A DNA stretch of 35,074 nt, from NCBI GenBank assembly GCA_002633005.1, contig NMRA01000892.1:64001-99074 (forward strand). The letters are read 5' to 3'. Under the pieces are notes generated by a model. The model saw only the letters and a list, made by a program, of their open reading frames with translations, searched no databases and was not told the DNA's origin. The position numbers and the translations under genes were made by a program. This DNA is from Phoronis australis (lineage: Eukaryota; Phoronida; Phoronidae). Positions 21,691-31,792 of this stretch are shown in pieces (the first letter of the stretch is position 1; each line of letters starts with the position of its first letter).

Positions 21691-22931
21691 ACACTCTGAC
21701 AACTAGACCGCGGAGTTGTAACTGGTCTTTACTGTCGGTTTCAGGATAGTTGCAGTCAATCTACAGACAGGCAGGCATGAGAGGGGTACTAAACGTTCAC
21801 AGTAATATACATCCCTGACCTGGAGCATACATGGAAGTCTGCGGCTAAATCAGCAGAAATCCCAGCAAGCTATAATGCGCTTTTCGAGTTTTCTGCATAT
21901 GTTGCTACTGCTTTAAAATCATTTTTAGCCATTCAAATTAAGGAATCTTTCGGCGACTGATTCTAACGCATGCATCCTGGAAAAAAGCATTAGAATGTCG
22001 ATCGCGACGTTGGTATTCTTGTAACGGCTCAATTATAAGTTCTTCCGAGTCCAAGTGTCGTTCATCAGAGCACTTTCATTAAGTTATGAATTACTTTTCT
22101 CATGTTTTCCATTACATACTGTCCGAATTTTCCGTGTTCGTTTAATTTTGCCTGAATTCGGGAAAATGAGAGCTCCCGCCCACAGGGAAGTCTATGACGA
22201 CGATTTTAACAAAAATTATTTTGCGAAAAGACATCTACTAAATAATACTCAAGAGGAACCCGGGGTATAGCTGGCAAAAAACACAAATCGAATTAGGCCT
22301 GGCTATAAAAAATCGGTCTCGATCCTAATTCATGAAAAGATTAAAAGGAGGCTTACAGTTTGGTGCGTCTCGGTTCTATTTCAATTCTCACTACCAGATT
22401 CACTCAGGCGCCATCGTCGGATACCCTGCTGACCTCCAAACACCACTGAGACGATACAGTGAGAAGTAGACCACGAATTGTTTCGTACGACTAGTGTCCC
22501 GTTTACATGCAGAATTTTACACGTATCGTAAATTTACATCGCGTTCCTATGGGGAAAACAAAACACCATTTGCGCCCAGTAGACTACTACATCCTCTCAA
22601 TATGCACAGTCATTACTATCACAAAGAACTATACAAATAGAGACCTTTAAGGTGGGACTGGCACCACAGATTTGGCAAAACAAAGAATATTTGGCATGGA
22701 ACCATCCCAATAAAAACAGCTACATCACTACCAGCATGAAAGAGAGCTCCAGGTTACTAATCGAATTTGCCAACTACTCAGTTCTGGACCAATAAAATTT
22801 CCACTAGGATGGTCCCGGATAGAAAACTTCTTTGTCATGGACTTGTTTAAGAAATGTTCGGCTGATTATATGAAGCATGTCAGAATATATTTCCGAAGTT
22901 TATCTAGCTTTCTGTAGTCGTTGGCATTTGA
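21691..22931. other. Non-coding, no recognised gene
   Basis: Only one 71-codon frame (22055-22270, plus), without recognisable features. Nothing else is supportable. Confidence 0.4.
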
Positions 22932-23116
22932 AGGAGGAATACATTTAATGCAGTCCAGAAAAACTTGAAAACTGCAAGAAACTAACAAATAACATGAGAA
23001 ACTTCAATAGCATGAAAACCAGGTTATAGATCTGCTTTACAGATGCTGTAGCCTTGTGGGTAAATACTATGTGATTCAAATGTCACCATGTAATTGGGGA
23101 CCGTCATATTGTCATA
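22932..23116 (+). repeat. Dispersed repeat, copy 1 (pair with 29901-30082)
   Basis: Aligns over about 180 bp with 29901-30082 on the same strand, at roughly two-thirds identity by eye. The best blocks are GAAAAACTTG, CTAACA…AACATG-GAAACT and GTGGGTAAATACT, and the order and spacing hold throughout. Frames are not conserved, so an old repeat is more likely than a gene family. Confidence 0.65.
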
Positions 23117-23599
23117 AAAGACCACAAAACATTTGCATGCTCTGAAGTACTATTGCAGCATAGAGACAATTTGTTTACCTTGGGTTGAAATGTATGACTT
23201 AGCAAGTCAAGTACAGAGTTGTAGCCAGCTCATCTACTGAATATTTAAGTATCTAGACCATGAGGCTACAATGATGAAGCTGTGCCCATGCTCACACGAA
23301 ACGTTTGCTGGGTAAAACACAATTTTCAAAATACCCTGTAATTGATGCCGGACTTATTCATAACAAAACAGAAAGTTTTGAGTGATATTCAGTCAAGATT
23401 AACTGGTTAATTGAAAAGTACAAAAATTAAATGAAATACACTCAGAAAACCCTCACTTTAAGACAAACATGGGAAACCACTTGCCTCATTAGGTGAAACT
23501 CAGGTACAAGCGCAGGTATGCAAAACAAGAGCAAATTTTTTGGAAAATGCATTTCAGAAATAAATAAGCACATGGGTTGAAATACACACATATAATTAT

Positions 23600-24125
23600 G
23601 TCCATTTGACTGTATTTAGCTTGCTTGACCAGTGTCCATTACAGCACTGTGAGACTCCTGAGTGAGAACTGAAGCCAGTTCACCCATGTTAGTCCATTCA
23701 ATGTTTATTTGACTGTACTTTGCTGGCTTGACCAGTGTCCATTACAGCACTCTGTGACTCCTGAGTGAGAACTACTGAAGCCAGTTCACCCTTGCTAATC
23801 CATTCAATGTACATTAGACGATTCTTAGTTTGCTTGACCAGTGTCCATTACGCCAAACTCCGAAGTGACAGCTAAAGCCAGTTCATCAACATCAAACAGT
23901 TCCATGTCCATTTGATTGTATATTGTTTGCTTGACCAGAGTCCATTACAGTGGACTCCTGAGTGAGAGTTGAAGCCAGTTTACCCACATTAATCCATTCA
24001 ATGTCCACTATGACTGAACTTAGCTTGACCAGTGTCCATTACAGCGGACTCCTCAGTCGAGAGCTGAAGCCAGTTCACTCATATCTACCCGTTCAATGTC
24101 CATTTGAGTGTGTCTTGTTTGCTGA
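23600..24125 (+). repeat. Minisatellite, five degenerate units of 93-106 bp
   Basis: Each unit contains TTGACCAGTGTCCATTACAG, then ACTCCTGAGTGAGA, GAAGCCAGTTCACCC and TCCATTCAATGTCCA. The TTGACCAG word begins at 23624, 23728, 23834, 23931 and 24024. The units differ by small indels. The 73-codon frame 23962-24183 is a by-product. Confidence 0.9.
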
Positions 24126-24478
24126 ATTTGATGCCAGTCTTTGCGCTTTTTCTTGCCGCGAGGACGGTGGAACCCTCGGGTAGCACCTTGCCCAAAGCAT
24201 ATTGTTGTTGGTACCCTGAATGTATCAAGCTACATTGTTACAAACATTCCATAAACTTCTCAGACTCCCAAGACAAAGAACATGTTTAAGACTCCCATAT
24301 CATGGAATAAAAACAAAGACAGTACTCACAAAGTGGTGAAAAACTACAGCCTGTTTTAATTGCAACTTTCTACGTATCACATAATTGTCAACTTCAATTC
24401 GAAGAATCAGACAACCTAATAATAAGAAACCCAGCAGGTCACAGTGTATCCAAAAAATACACCAATTTAGATTCACCA

Positions 24479-24621
24479 ACATTTACAAATATTTTGTTGA
24501 ACTGATCACACTGAGGTGTCGCACGGATGTCAGCACGGCCAGTAACATAGCGAATTGCAATTCAATTGTACCGATTCGTCTCCAAAACATCCAGGCATCT
24601 TCAACAAAATATTTGTGAATA
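24479..24621. mobile_element. Small inverted-repeat element (MITE-like), about 140 bp
   Basis: ATTTACAAATATTTTGTTGA near 24480 and its near-perfect reverse complement TCAACAAAATATTTGTGAAT near 24601 flank about 100 bp of unique sequence. The right arm overlaps the first unit of the 32-bp tandem array, so the array appears to have grown from the element's end. Confidence 0.7.
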
Positions 24622-24769
24622 ATTGCACTTCAGAAGTGTCCTATTTGTGAATAATTGCACTTCAGAAGTGTCCTATTTGTGAATAATTGCACTTCAGAAG
24701 TGTCCTATTTGTGAATAATTGCACTTCAGAAGTGTCCTATTTGTGAATAATTGCACTTCAGAAGTGTCT
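24610..24769 (+). repeat. 32-bp tandem array, five copies
   Basis: Five head-to-tail copies of a 32-bp unit (TATTTGTGAATAATTGCACT, then TCAGAAGTGTCC), identical except for the last base of the last copy. Each unit contains the near-palindrome CACTTC-A-GAAGTG. There are no spacers, so this is not a CRISPR array. Confidence 0.98.
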
Positions 24770-25214
24770 TATTCAAACCTCGTTATCTATGTAGAATCTA
24801 AAGTAGCAGAGAATGTTAATTACTAGTGATATATCGGAAATTAAAAATAAAGTACACGATAATATATCAAAACTTTTTGACACAAAGACCGAAATAAACC
24901 GAAAGATGGGTTACCACAAACGGCCGGGGTTGTCTTCAGTGTGTTATGTTAGACCCATATAGGGCAAACTGAACCCACCTCGGGCACCACTGACCACACT
25001 TCAAACAACTCTTACTAATGGTAATGGCTTACTTATATGAAAACTTTCTTGGCACTCCTGTGTCCATTGGTTCCTCAAGTTTTGCAATGCTGCAACACAA
25101 AGTCAACATAATACTACAGTTGAACGTTACTCATTAACCCTTAAATTCAGTTAATCAACCCAAAAAGCAGTTTTAATGTTTAATATAACCAAAACAAAAA
25201 AATTCTGAATTTAA
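24770..25214. other. Non-coding, no recognised gene
   Basis: Nothing supportable seen between the tandem array and the LINE remnant. Confidence 0.4.
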
Positions 25215-25530
25215 ACGCACAGGTCTGCCCAAGAGCAAGAGAACTGTGGAATATGCAACACTGGCCAAATTGAAAATGAGATTAATTTTATGTGTCACTG
25301 TCCTGTCTTAGTGATGTGCTCCAAAGTTTGAAGACAAATAGGACAATTGACAGATGATGACAAAGCAGTTAGATTATTTCAAAGTTTCGATCTTTGTGAA
25401 ATAAAAAGCCTGGTGCTCTATATTTCTAGAGCAACAGTGCTAAGAGCTGAATTTTTATCATTGTAAAGATGTAAATGTCAACTGTATTATGAGGTCAAGG
25501 CCTACATACAATAAACATTTCCGATTATGA
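25215..25530 (+). pseudogene. LINE ORF2 C-terminal tail and 3' end
   Basis: The plus frame reads RSAQEQENCGICNTGQIENEI then NFMCHCPVL, the cysteine-histidine motif near the end of LINE ORF2. It continues QLTDDDKAVRLFQSFDLCEI and ends FLSL with a stop at 25464. A TGA at 25329-25331 breaks the frame, and the usual histidine after ENEI is asparagine. A short 3' region follows with AATAAA at 25510-25515 and a GATTATGATTTTGATTT tail, the short-repeat ending typical of CR1/L2-like elements rather than a poly(A). It is a 5'-truncated dead copy and looks distinct from the LINE at 12.5-13.75 kb. Confidence 0.75.
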
Positions 25531-28233
25531 TTTTGATTTAAACACGAATAACTTTCTTATAGCAGACGTCAAAATACATCAGAATAAGTTTCACAACTGT
25601 CTATATCATGATAAGGCGCGTCAGTTTCTTGACGTCACAGAAAAGGCATTTCTACCATAATCCAGTTGAGTCATGTTTTGACATGATTTTTGGTTTTGAG
25701 ACTACTTCGGTGTGCTGAATAAGTAATGAATTCATTTTTGTAATATATTTGGCAATAGTCTGATACAACATGCCTGCATTTTGAGAACCAGTTTGATGCC
25801 CGTTATTTAGTGGGGAAAACTGGTTCTCTAAATTTGGGCACGTTATATCAGACCATTACCATATATTCTATATACATGTCTAAAAATTTGGTTCAACAGA
25901 CGACACGAGACAGAACACATATGTAGTTATAACAAAACAACCTCTATTAATATGAACAAATTAGTTACAAATCTGATGAATAAGTAGCACTATCCATAAT
26001 CTATATGATGAACTAAAAGTGCCATTATAAGAAATTTGGAGTAATACCTTTTGTGCGTTCGATTTCTATGAAACCTGAAAGACGACGGGTACTTGTGTAT
26101 AGTGATCAGGTGATCTTTTCTTTCTTTGGCATTGGAGAAAGTGTCTGTGCATTCTTCAACCAAGCACTGATACTAAAATTAGAATGAATAGAGTACAAAA
26201 AATCTCCTAACAAGTGACCTTTGCACTAATGACGTACCTTGAGGGCTCACACAGCCCGCATCATGCAGTGTTATTCCCCAACGCCACGTCACGATACTTA
26301 CTGGACACGATTGAGTGATTTACGGAGGACCATTTCCAGTACAAAACTCATTCTTAAAAACATTTGGCAATTTTCAACCTACTTCATATTCACGTCATCG
26401 CTATGTTGTGTTTGTAACTAATTTGACCAAAAAATGACAGAGATAAGGAATTAGCGTGAAAGTTCCACCTAAAAAATGTGAAGCAAATTGGTATGCAATC
26501 GAGGGGAGTTCTGTATAGACAGTTGAATATGACTGAGGCCCGCACATACCATAAATTACGAGAAAAGACATCTCTTTCATCTTTGTAAAAGGAAATTTAT
26601 AGTGTTAGATTGCAAAAACCTAGCAATATGAAAACAGCCAGAATGTTTCATAACACTGCATATTGTGACAGTTTCTAGAAATCATTCCAAAAAACAACAA
26701 AAATTGCCAATGACCCAATACTCGAGAAACCATATATTTTCTAACCAAGAAGTTCTCCACTAAATTTCAGATTGGCAGTGCCTCCCCAGAACCTAGCGAC
26801 CCTAGTTACCATTTTGTGTTTGTCAGCCATAAGTTGAAACATAATGTCGTGCCACTCCAGAATATGAATATCCAACAGATGATTGGATGGGAACTTTCGA
26901 TGACACTCCATACACACATGCCTGTGGTTCGTGTTATAGTGAGCCTCATAACTGAAATGGACAAGTTACACGCTGCAGTTTATACTTTCCATCAGACACT
27001 GGCACTGTGAAATGAGTATCCCAACTGACTGATCAGCCAGTCAGGATACAATGGTGTTGTTATCAGTTTGACAGTGGAAAACCAATGTGTACACAGTCCA
27101 GCTCTCTTAATGTCTGCTTTCATCTGATAAGCTTATGTAATCCAGCAATTATGTTGTAAACAATGGGTCTGATGCTAACCAATATTTAAAAATACTATTT
27201 GCAAACGACTTTCAACAAATGTCATGAGTCAGATGCATTTGGTAAGAAATACTTTCACCAAAAAACTTCGAATGGAGAAAAAAGGTTGACTTTCAGAGAA
27301 ATTAGGCTTAACTTTCACCTATTGATTCCTATTTGTGTGACTGTAAGCTCTGACCAGCTTAACACAGTATTGTGTACCAATACAAAAGGTTTGCTGGACA
27401 ATTTTAATAGAGCGCGATTCTAGATTAGATGGTGATAGTGGATATTTCTTGATTTTTACACTCCAGAAGAATGGCATGTAATGCTGCAAAGAAACTTACT
27501 TGTAGACAGAAGAAAAAGTTTGATTACAGCCAGACACATTGCATGGAAATTCCTCAAACCTGTAAGTTGAACAAAGGCAGACATGTAAATAAGTGTGGCA
27601 TTGTGTGTGGTTTTAAATGGATCGTAACTTAAGTACTTGGAGAAGTTCCACTGTTTGTACTAAGCAACTGATAATTGTTTGTACAGAAAACGAGGTTATC
27701 AGCAGTTACTTCCTAGCAATGGCAAGCTAACCCAGACTACGGGATCGAGTCTTTCCGTTCGCTAAAAACCTTGAATATTCAATTTCAAAGTTGTACAACA
27801 AACATCACATCAAATAATGATGGGGATATTTTTTCTGTAGGCACAGTTATCTGGACGACCAAAATTTGATTCTACGGCGGCTGCAAAAGGACAGCAGATA
27901 AGTGTTTTAACTTTATTGATAGACTTGACATGAAATTTCGAGATCTTTTGGCAACTGAGTATGTAATAGAAAACAACTGTTTAGATAGATCCTTTTTTGA
28001 AACAAATCAATTTGTCAAAATTCAAACTTTCCCAATAATGGCAATCGATGACAGGAATTCACCATCATTTTATCCTGTGCACTGTATTGCAAAACTGCCA
28101 TCTTTGTTTTGAAGTCCTCAGGTACATCTTCAGTTCCTGCATTTGAAGTCAAGGTAAATAATTGAGTTCTCAGAATTGCAAATCACCATGATTATACAAT
28201 CTGATGCCACCGCGCAGGACTGAAAAGGCTGAA
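25531..28233. other. Non-coding, no recognised gene
   Basis: Sparse short open frames. At 27467-27560 a segment sits between an acceptor-like TTTTTACACTCCAG and a GTAAGT donor and is open in two frames (one with EEWHVMLQRN, one with MACNAAKKLTC). It is too short to judge. An AGAACCAGTTT/AAACTGGTTCT inverted repeat lies near 25783-25835. Confidence 0.35.
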
Positions 28234-28252
28234 TAGAGCAGGGCTTGACACA

Positions 28253-28364
28253 ACGAGCTGCAGGTCGCGTTTGCGACCTGAAATTTGGAAATGCGAGCTG
28301 AGATTTTTGACAGCATGTATCAAGTCGCAAAATGTGACCTGGAATTTCCGAAGTCTGCGAGCTG
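28253..28364 (+). repeat. Left subterminal GCGASCTG box array
   Basis: Boxes ACGAGCTG, GCGACCTG, GCGAGCTG, GTGACCTG and GCGAGCTG share the form TGCGASCTGAGATTTT and lie 20-23 bp apart, with one 41-bp gap. The first GCGACCTG is also half of a perfect hairpin, CAGGTCGC-gttt-GCGACCTG (28261-28280). Confidence 0.8.
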
Positions 28365-29190
28365 AGTTTTTAAACTTCTTGGCAGATAACTGACAAATAT
28401 AAAGCATGTCGTTTGAATCCGACCGTGATTTGGTTGTTGCCAAATCAAGTTCAAAAGAACACTAACCGAGAGCAGTCCTCTCGATGACTTGTAAGCATAT
28501 CGTGTGAACATGAGATAATGAAGAATCGATTTTTGACGCGTTTCATTGGCTAACATTTTCGGCTACTTTTGCAAATTTCCGAATGTGCCGAAGAAAGTTT
28601 CTTACCATGGCATAACACATGATAAAACATCACAAAACAGCGGTCTTTTACTAATTGTTTAACGATCAATTTGCCAAACTTTGTGGTAGAAAAACGTATT
28701 TATTTTTCACGTAACTTGTGACGTTATTATCAAATATCCGCGACAGTATCACTGATATCAGACTACGGCACGTGTCAGTCCCATTGTTAGCGCAAGTGGT
28801 GGTAGATTATCATGACATGGAAATATGCGTCTCGTTTTTTATCGCAAGACAGTAAACGTGAAAATGGCAGCCTTATTAATCCCCAAAAGATGGCAACATG
28901 TCTACTTTCAGCAAAGTTGCTTTTGAATCACCAAGAAATTTTCAAACCCTTTACTTGTTGCTGTGGCTACGTGTGCGCGATGTGACTAGTCTGTCACATG
29001 TTGTTGTAAAATGTGATTCAAGTACTTAAACTCACAAGTGCGCACTACTACAAAGCTGCACATCAAAAGATAACAGCGACAGTCCAAAATGAAAGAGTAA
29101 ACCGGCTTGGCTCTGCTCAGCACCCGGGCAATGAACCTAACAGATTCCCGGCGGTTATAAAAGACCGGATGCTTTACAATATTCCCCGGG

Positions 29191-29265
29191 ACCGATGTAA
29201 CTAGATATTTTCCTGTTCCGATGTTTCACTGGGTCGATGTTCCCTAGGCTTGATGTTCTATGGCC
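29191..29265 (+). repeat. 16-bp degenerate tandem repeat
   Basis: Three consecutive 16-bp units (CCGATGTTTCACTGGG, TCGATGTTCCCTAGGC, TTGATGTTCTATGGCC) at 29218-29265 follow a looser first unit beginning ACCGATGTAAC at 29191. Confidence 0.75.
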
Positions 29266-29310
29266 GTAGCCAGTTATTGCAACAAAACCATTCTCAATAC
29301 ATTTTATGCC

Positions 29311-29615
29311 AGTTGAATTGAATGCAACCAACCTTGCGCAAACAAGAGAACGTCAGTGTACATATGTATTTATCTGATAACAATTCTTTACCCTGCAGTT
29401 TTCATGAATTTTTAATGACGATTCTTGGAACGAGTGTAATCTGAAATGCGACTGTTGTAATGTCGGTTGAAATAAATGTAACCAACCTTGCATGTATTTA
29501 TTTGATAACGATTCTTTACTCTGCATTGTGAACAACAATGTCGAGGCATAGTTTTCCAACCATTTTTTCATACTGATTCCTGGAAAGAACGCAACCTGAC
29601 ACGCTTCGGAACTCA
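29311..29615 (+). repeat. Tandem duplication of about 154 bp
   Basis: AGTTGAATTGAATGCAACCAACCTTG (29311 on) recurs as GGTTGAAATAAATGTAACCAACCTTG (29465 on), followed in both by TATTTAT-TGATAAC-ATTCTTTAC-CTGCA and later by GATTC-TGGAA. The 99-codon minus frame 29652-29353 spans the duplication and is not called. Confidence 0.85.
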
Positions 29616-29900
29616 GTAACAGTAGCATAGAATGTGCATTTGAAAACTGCACTCGTCAGATGTTGTCACTCAACAGGAAATGTTTGTATGCATTGAAAGA
29701 TAACTTTTATTCACCGTTACTATGGAGATAAGAAAAGAGCGTGATCTAGTTTTTGAAATCAGGCACATTTTCGTGTCTCTCATTATCGGGAAGGCAAAGC
29801 ATTTCAGATCACGCATCCACGGATATTTATCCAGTTTATAAAACTTTTTCACACCGGTGTTGCAGCCCACAACACAACACTTAATACTTCGTTAGTATAG

Positions 29901-30082
29901 GGAGAATGAATAGAGTAATGCAACCGAGAAAAACTTGTTAAGAATCAGACAACAACTAACATGTGAAACTCCAGTGGCTCGAAAACGAGGCAGCAAATGT
30001 GCCTGATGAATGTTTACGGCATTGTGGGTAAATACTGCGAGATTCGAGTGTCGCTGTGTAATCCAGGGCGGCCCTATTGCCA
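29901..30082 (+). repeat. Dispersed repeat, copy 2 (pair with 22932-23116)
   Basis: Aligns with 22932-23116 through GAGAAAAACTTG, CTAACATGTGAAACT, GTGGGTAAATACT and GTGTAAT. It lies inside the candidate hAT-like element. Confidence 0.65.
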
Positions 30083-30778
30083 TGAATCTCAAGTATAAAG
30101 TACTAACTGTATGGTTTTAATTCTACCAGTTATGTGTGCTTCGTCTGTACAGTTAATGGTGGAAAGCGGCCGAAAAACATGCTATTAACTTCAGCATTTG
30201 CATTATACTCAAATAAACCCCCGGCATAAATCCTGAAGGTTACTGGTGTGATACAGTGACTTCTTCAGTTCTGACAGTGGCGTTATGTTGAACTCGGGAG
30301 ACGATTTGTGTGCGTTAAAATATTGCCCTTTCTTATCCGTAGGATTCACAAAGGATTGTAGGTGATACTCAAACATTAAACTAAGACCGTGAGTTATTTT
30401 TAGAAATGCCATTGCTTGATAGAACGCTTGTCGGCTGTCCCGCTGGTTTCCAGCTGTAGCGCAGCTTAGAAGTCTCTAAAAAATGTTATTCACTAGACAG
30501 CTACTTGGAAATTTGAACACACATCTTAGTGGAGTACAGGGATTTCATCGCTTACTTCTCTCCGAGCCAGTTCTAAATGTCGTCTTGTCTTTTACGCTGG
30601 CATTTCCTCCACGGTAATTCTATGTTTCAAACACTCACTGATGCCTTGCTATGCGAGAGGTGACCTAATTTCAAAAGCACAGCCTCATGATGGTCACGTG
30701 ACACAACTCGTTTCACTGACTCCGGCAAGTGTGCAAAGAAGCCCATTAATTGGTCCAGTCTCATAAACTTTACGTAAG

Positions 30779-30905
30779 CGGTGGCAGATTTAGGGGGGAG
30801 GGGGCCATGGCCCCCCTAAAATTCTCCCAGATACCATTTGGCAGCTTGGGAGTTGGAATGTCTGCCCTGCCCCCTCCCCAACTCAAAATCCTGGATCCGC
30901 CTCTG
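30779..30905. mobile_element. CAGTGGCGGATC-family MITE, 127 bp
   Basis: The left end CGGTGGCAGATTTAGG and the right end, reverse-complemented, CAGAGGCGGATCCAGG are related inverted termini of a short element. Inside, just after the left end, is the perfect palindrome GGGGGCCATGGCCCCC. No target-site duplication is evident. The 84-codon frame 30750-31004 reads through it and is not a gene. Confidence 0.7.
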
Positions 30906-31298
30906 GACACCCCCCGTGGTTTGAAATTGACATGCAGCCTATTTCATGAGTCATTTTCATTTCACACAACAAATTCAGCTTTCAAAAAAGTCTTTCCTCG
31001 ATAAGTAAAATCCAAACCCCAGCTTTGTTTTATACCTCTGAAAGAAAGTTAACACTACTGACTTGCGTATCGTTTTGTGACTGACCTATTTTTCCCATAC
31101 ACAGAAGGTATTGAGGAGCAAACTCGAATTACCCGATGGAAATGGCACGGAGTCAGGAATTATTTCGAACCTTTTCGTTTTACGGAAAGTTGCACATTTT
31201 GTTGTGAAATTTGTCTTTTGGCTAATGCAACCTTTCACGGATTTTTTCGACAGGATATATTTCCAGCGTTAAGTTGCTAGATCAGTACATGTAAGTTT

Positions 31299-31334
31299 AG
31301 AATGCAAACTAAAAGTGGATTGAGTTTGCATTCT
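31299..31334. repeat. Perfect 12-bp inverted repeat
   Basis: AGAATGCAAACT and AGTTTGCATTCT are separated by 12 bases. The function is unknown; it lies in the right part of the candidate hAT-like element. Confidence 0.9.
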
Positions 31335-31688
31335 GTGTTATCTTCAGCGACGTTAATGACAGTCATCAAATCAGGTCAGACCTGGCAAAATGGCGGATAC
31401 TTTTTCAACGAGCATTTTCTCCCTTTGCACATTGCATACTTAGCTACTCGAATGCACATGTCAGTTAGAGAGCACTGATTTAACTTTCACGTCGGCAACT
31501 AGCCTTGCACACTAGAGCTTTTAAATTGTAGTCGTGAAGAACCGTAAGGCCACACCTGCACGTAAGATCCCAATTTTGCGACTTGAAATTTGTGAGTATT
31601 TAACGCCGCAGGTAAGAGCATAATCTACACATTTTCTCGATGATCTAAAAAAAATCAATTTTGGCACGTAAAACGGCAGGAAATTTTT

Positions 31689-31767
31689 GGGACCTGACAC
31701 TCATGAATGCGAGCTGAATTTTAAGAATGCGACCTGAGATTTTGGTTATGTCCCAAAATGGGACCTG
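31689..31767 (+). repeat. Right subterminal GCGASCTG box array
   Basis: GGGACCTG, GCGAGCTG, GCGACCTG and GGGACCTG begin at 31689, 31709, 31729 and 31760, the first three exactly 20 bp apart. They have the same orientation as the left array, not inverted. An isolated GCGACTTG is at 31578. Confidence 0.8.
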
Positions 31768-31792
31768 GCGATTTTCATAGCGTCGAGCCCTG

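Larger units (their letters stand above)
28239..31792. mobile_element. Candidate hAT-like DNA transposon, 3.55 kb, non-autonomous
   Basis: The left end is CAGGGCTTGACAC. The right end, reverse-complemented from 31792, is CAGGGCTCGACGC. The pentamer TAGAG lies immediately outside both ends (28234-28238 and 31793-31797), as a target-site duplication would. Inside each end are GCGACCTG/GCGAGCTG boxes spaced about 20 bp apart: left 28253, 28273, 28293, 28334, 28357; right 31689, 31709, 31729, 31760. These look like transposase-binding subterminal repeats. CAGGG termini are typical of hAT elements; most hAT elements make 8-bp duplications, but some groups make 5-bp ones. No transposase was found, and the interior holds other repeats, so it would have to move in trans. 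The alternative is two unrelated solo ends. Confidence 0.5.

Noticed and set aside
24610-24769. CRISPR-like regular repeats
   Set aside because: The 32-bp units are directly contiguous with no spacers, and the genome is eukaryotic.
27471-27632. Cysteine-containing 53-codon frame and overlapping EEWHVMLQRN frame
   Set aside because: Both frames are short and mutually exclusive, with no domain match; kept only as a note in the region entry.
31077-31280. Possible exon after a strong acceptor (TTTTTCCCATACACAG)
   Set aside because: Two frames are open for similar lengths, neither resembles a known family, and the length is ordinary for this composition.
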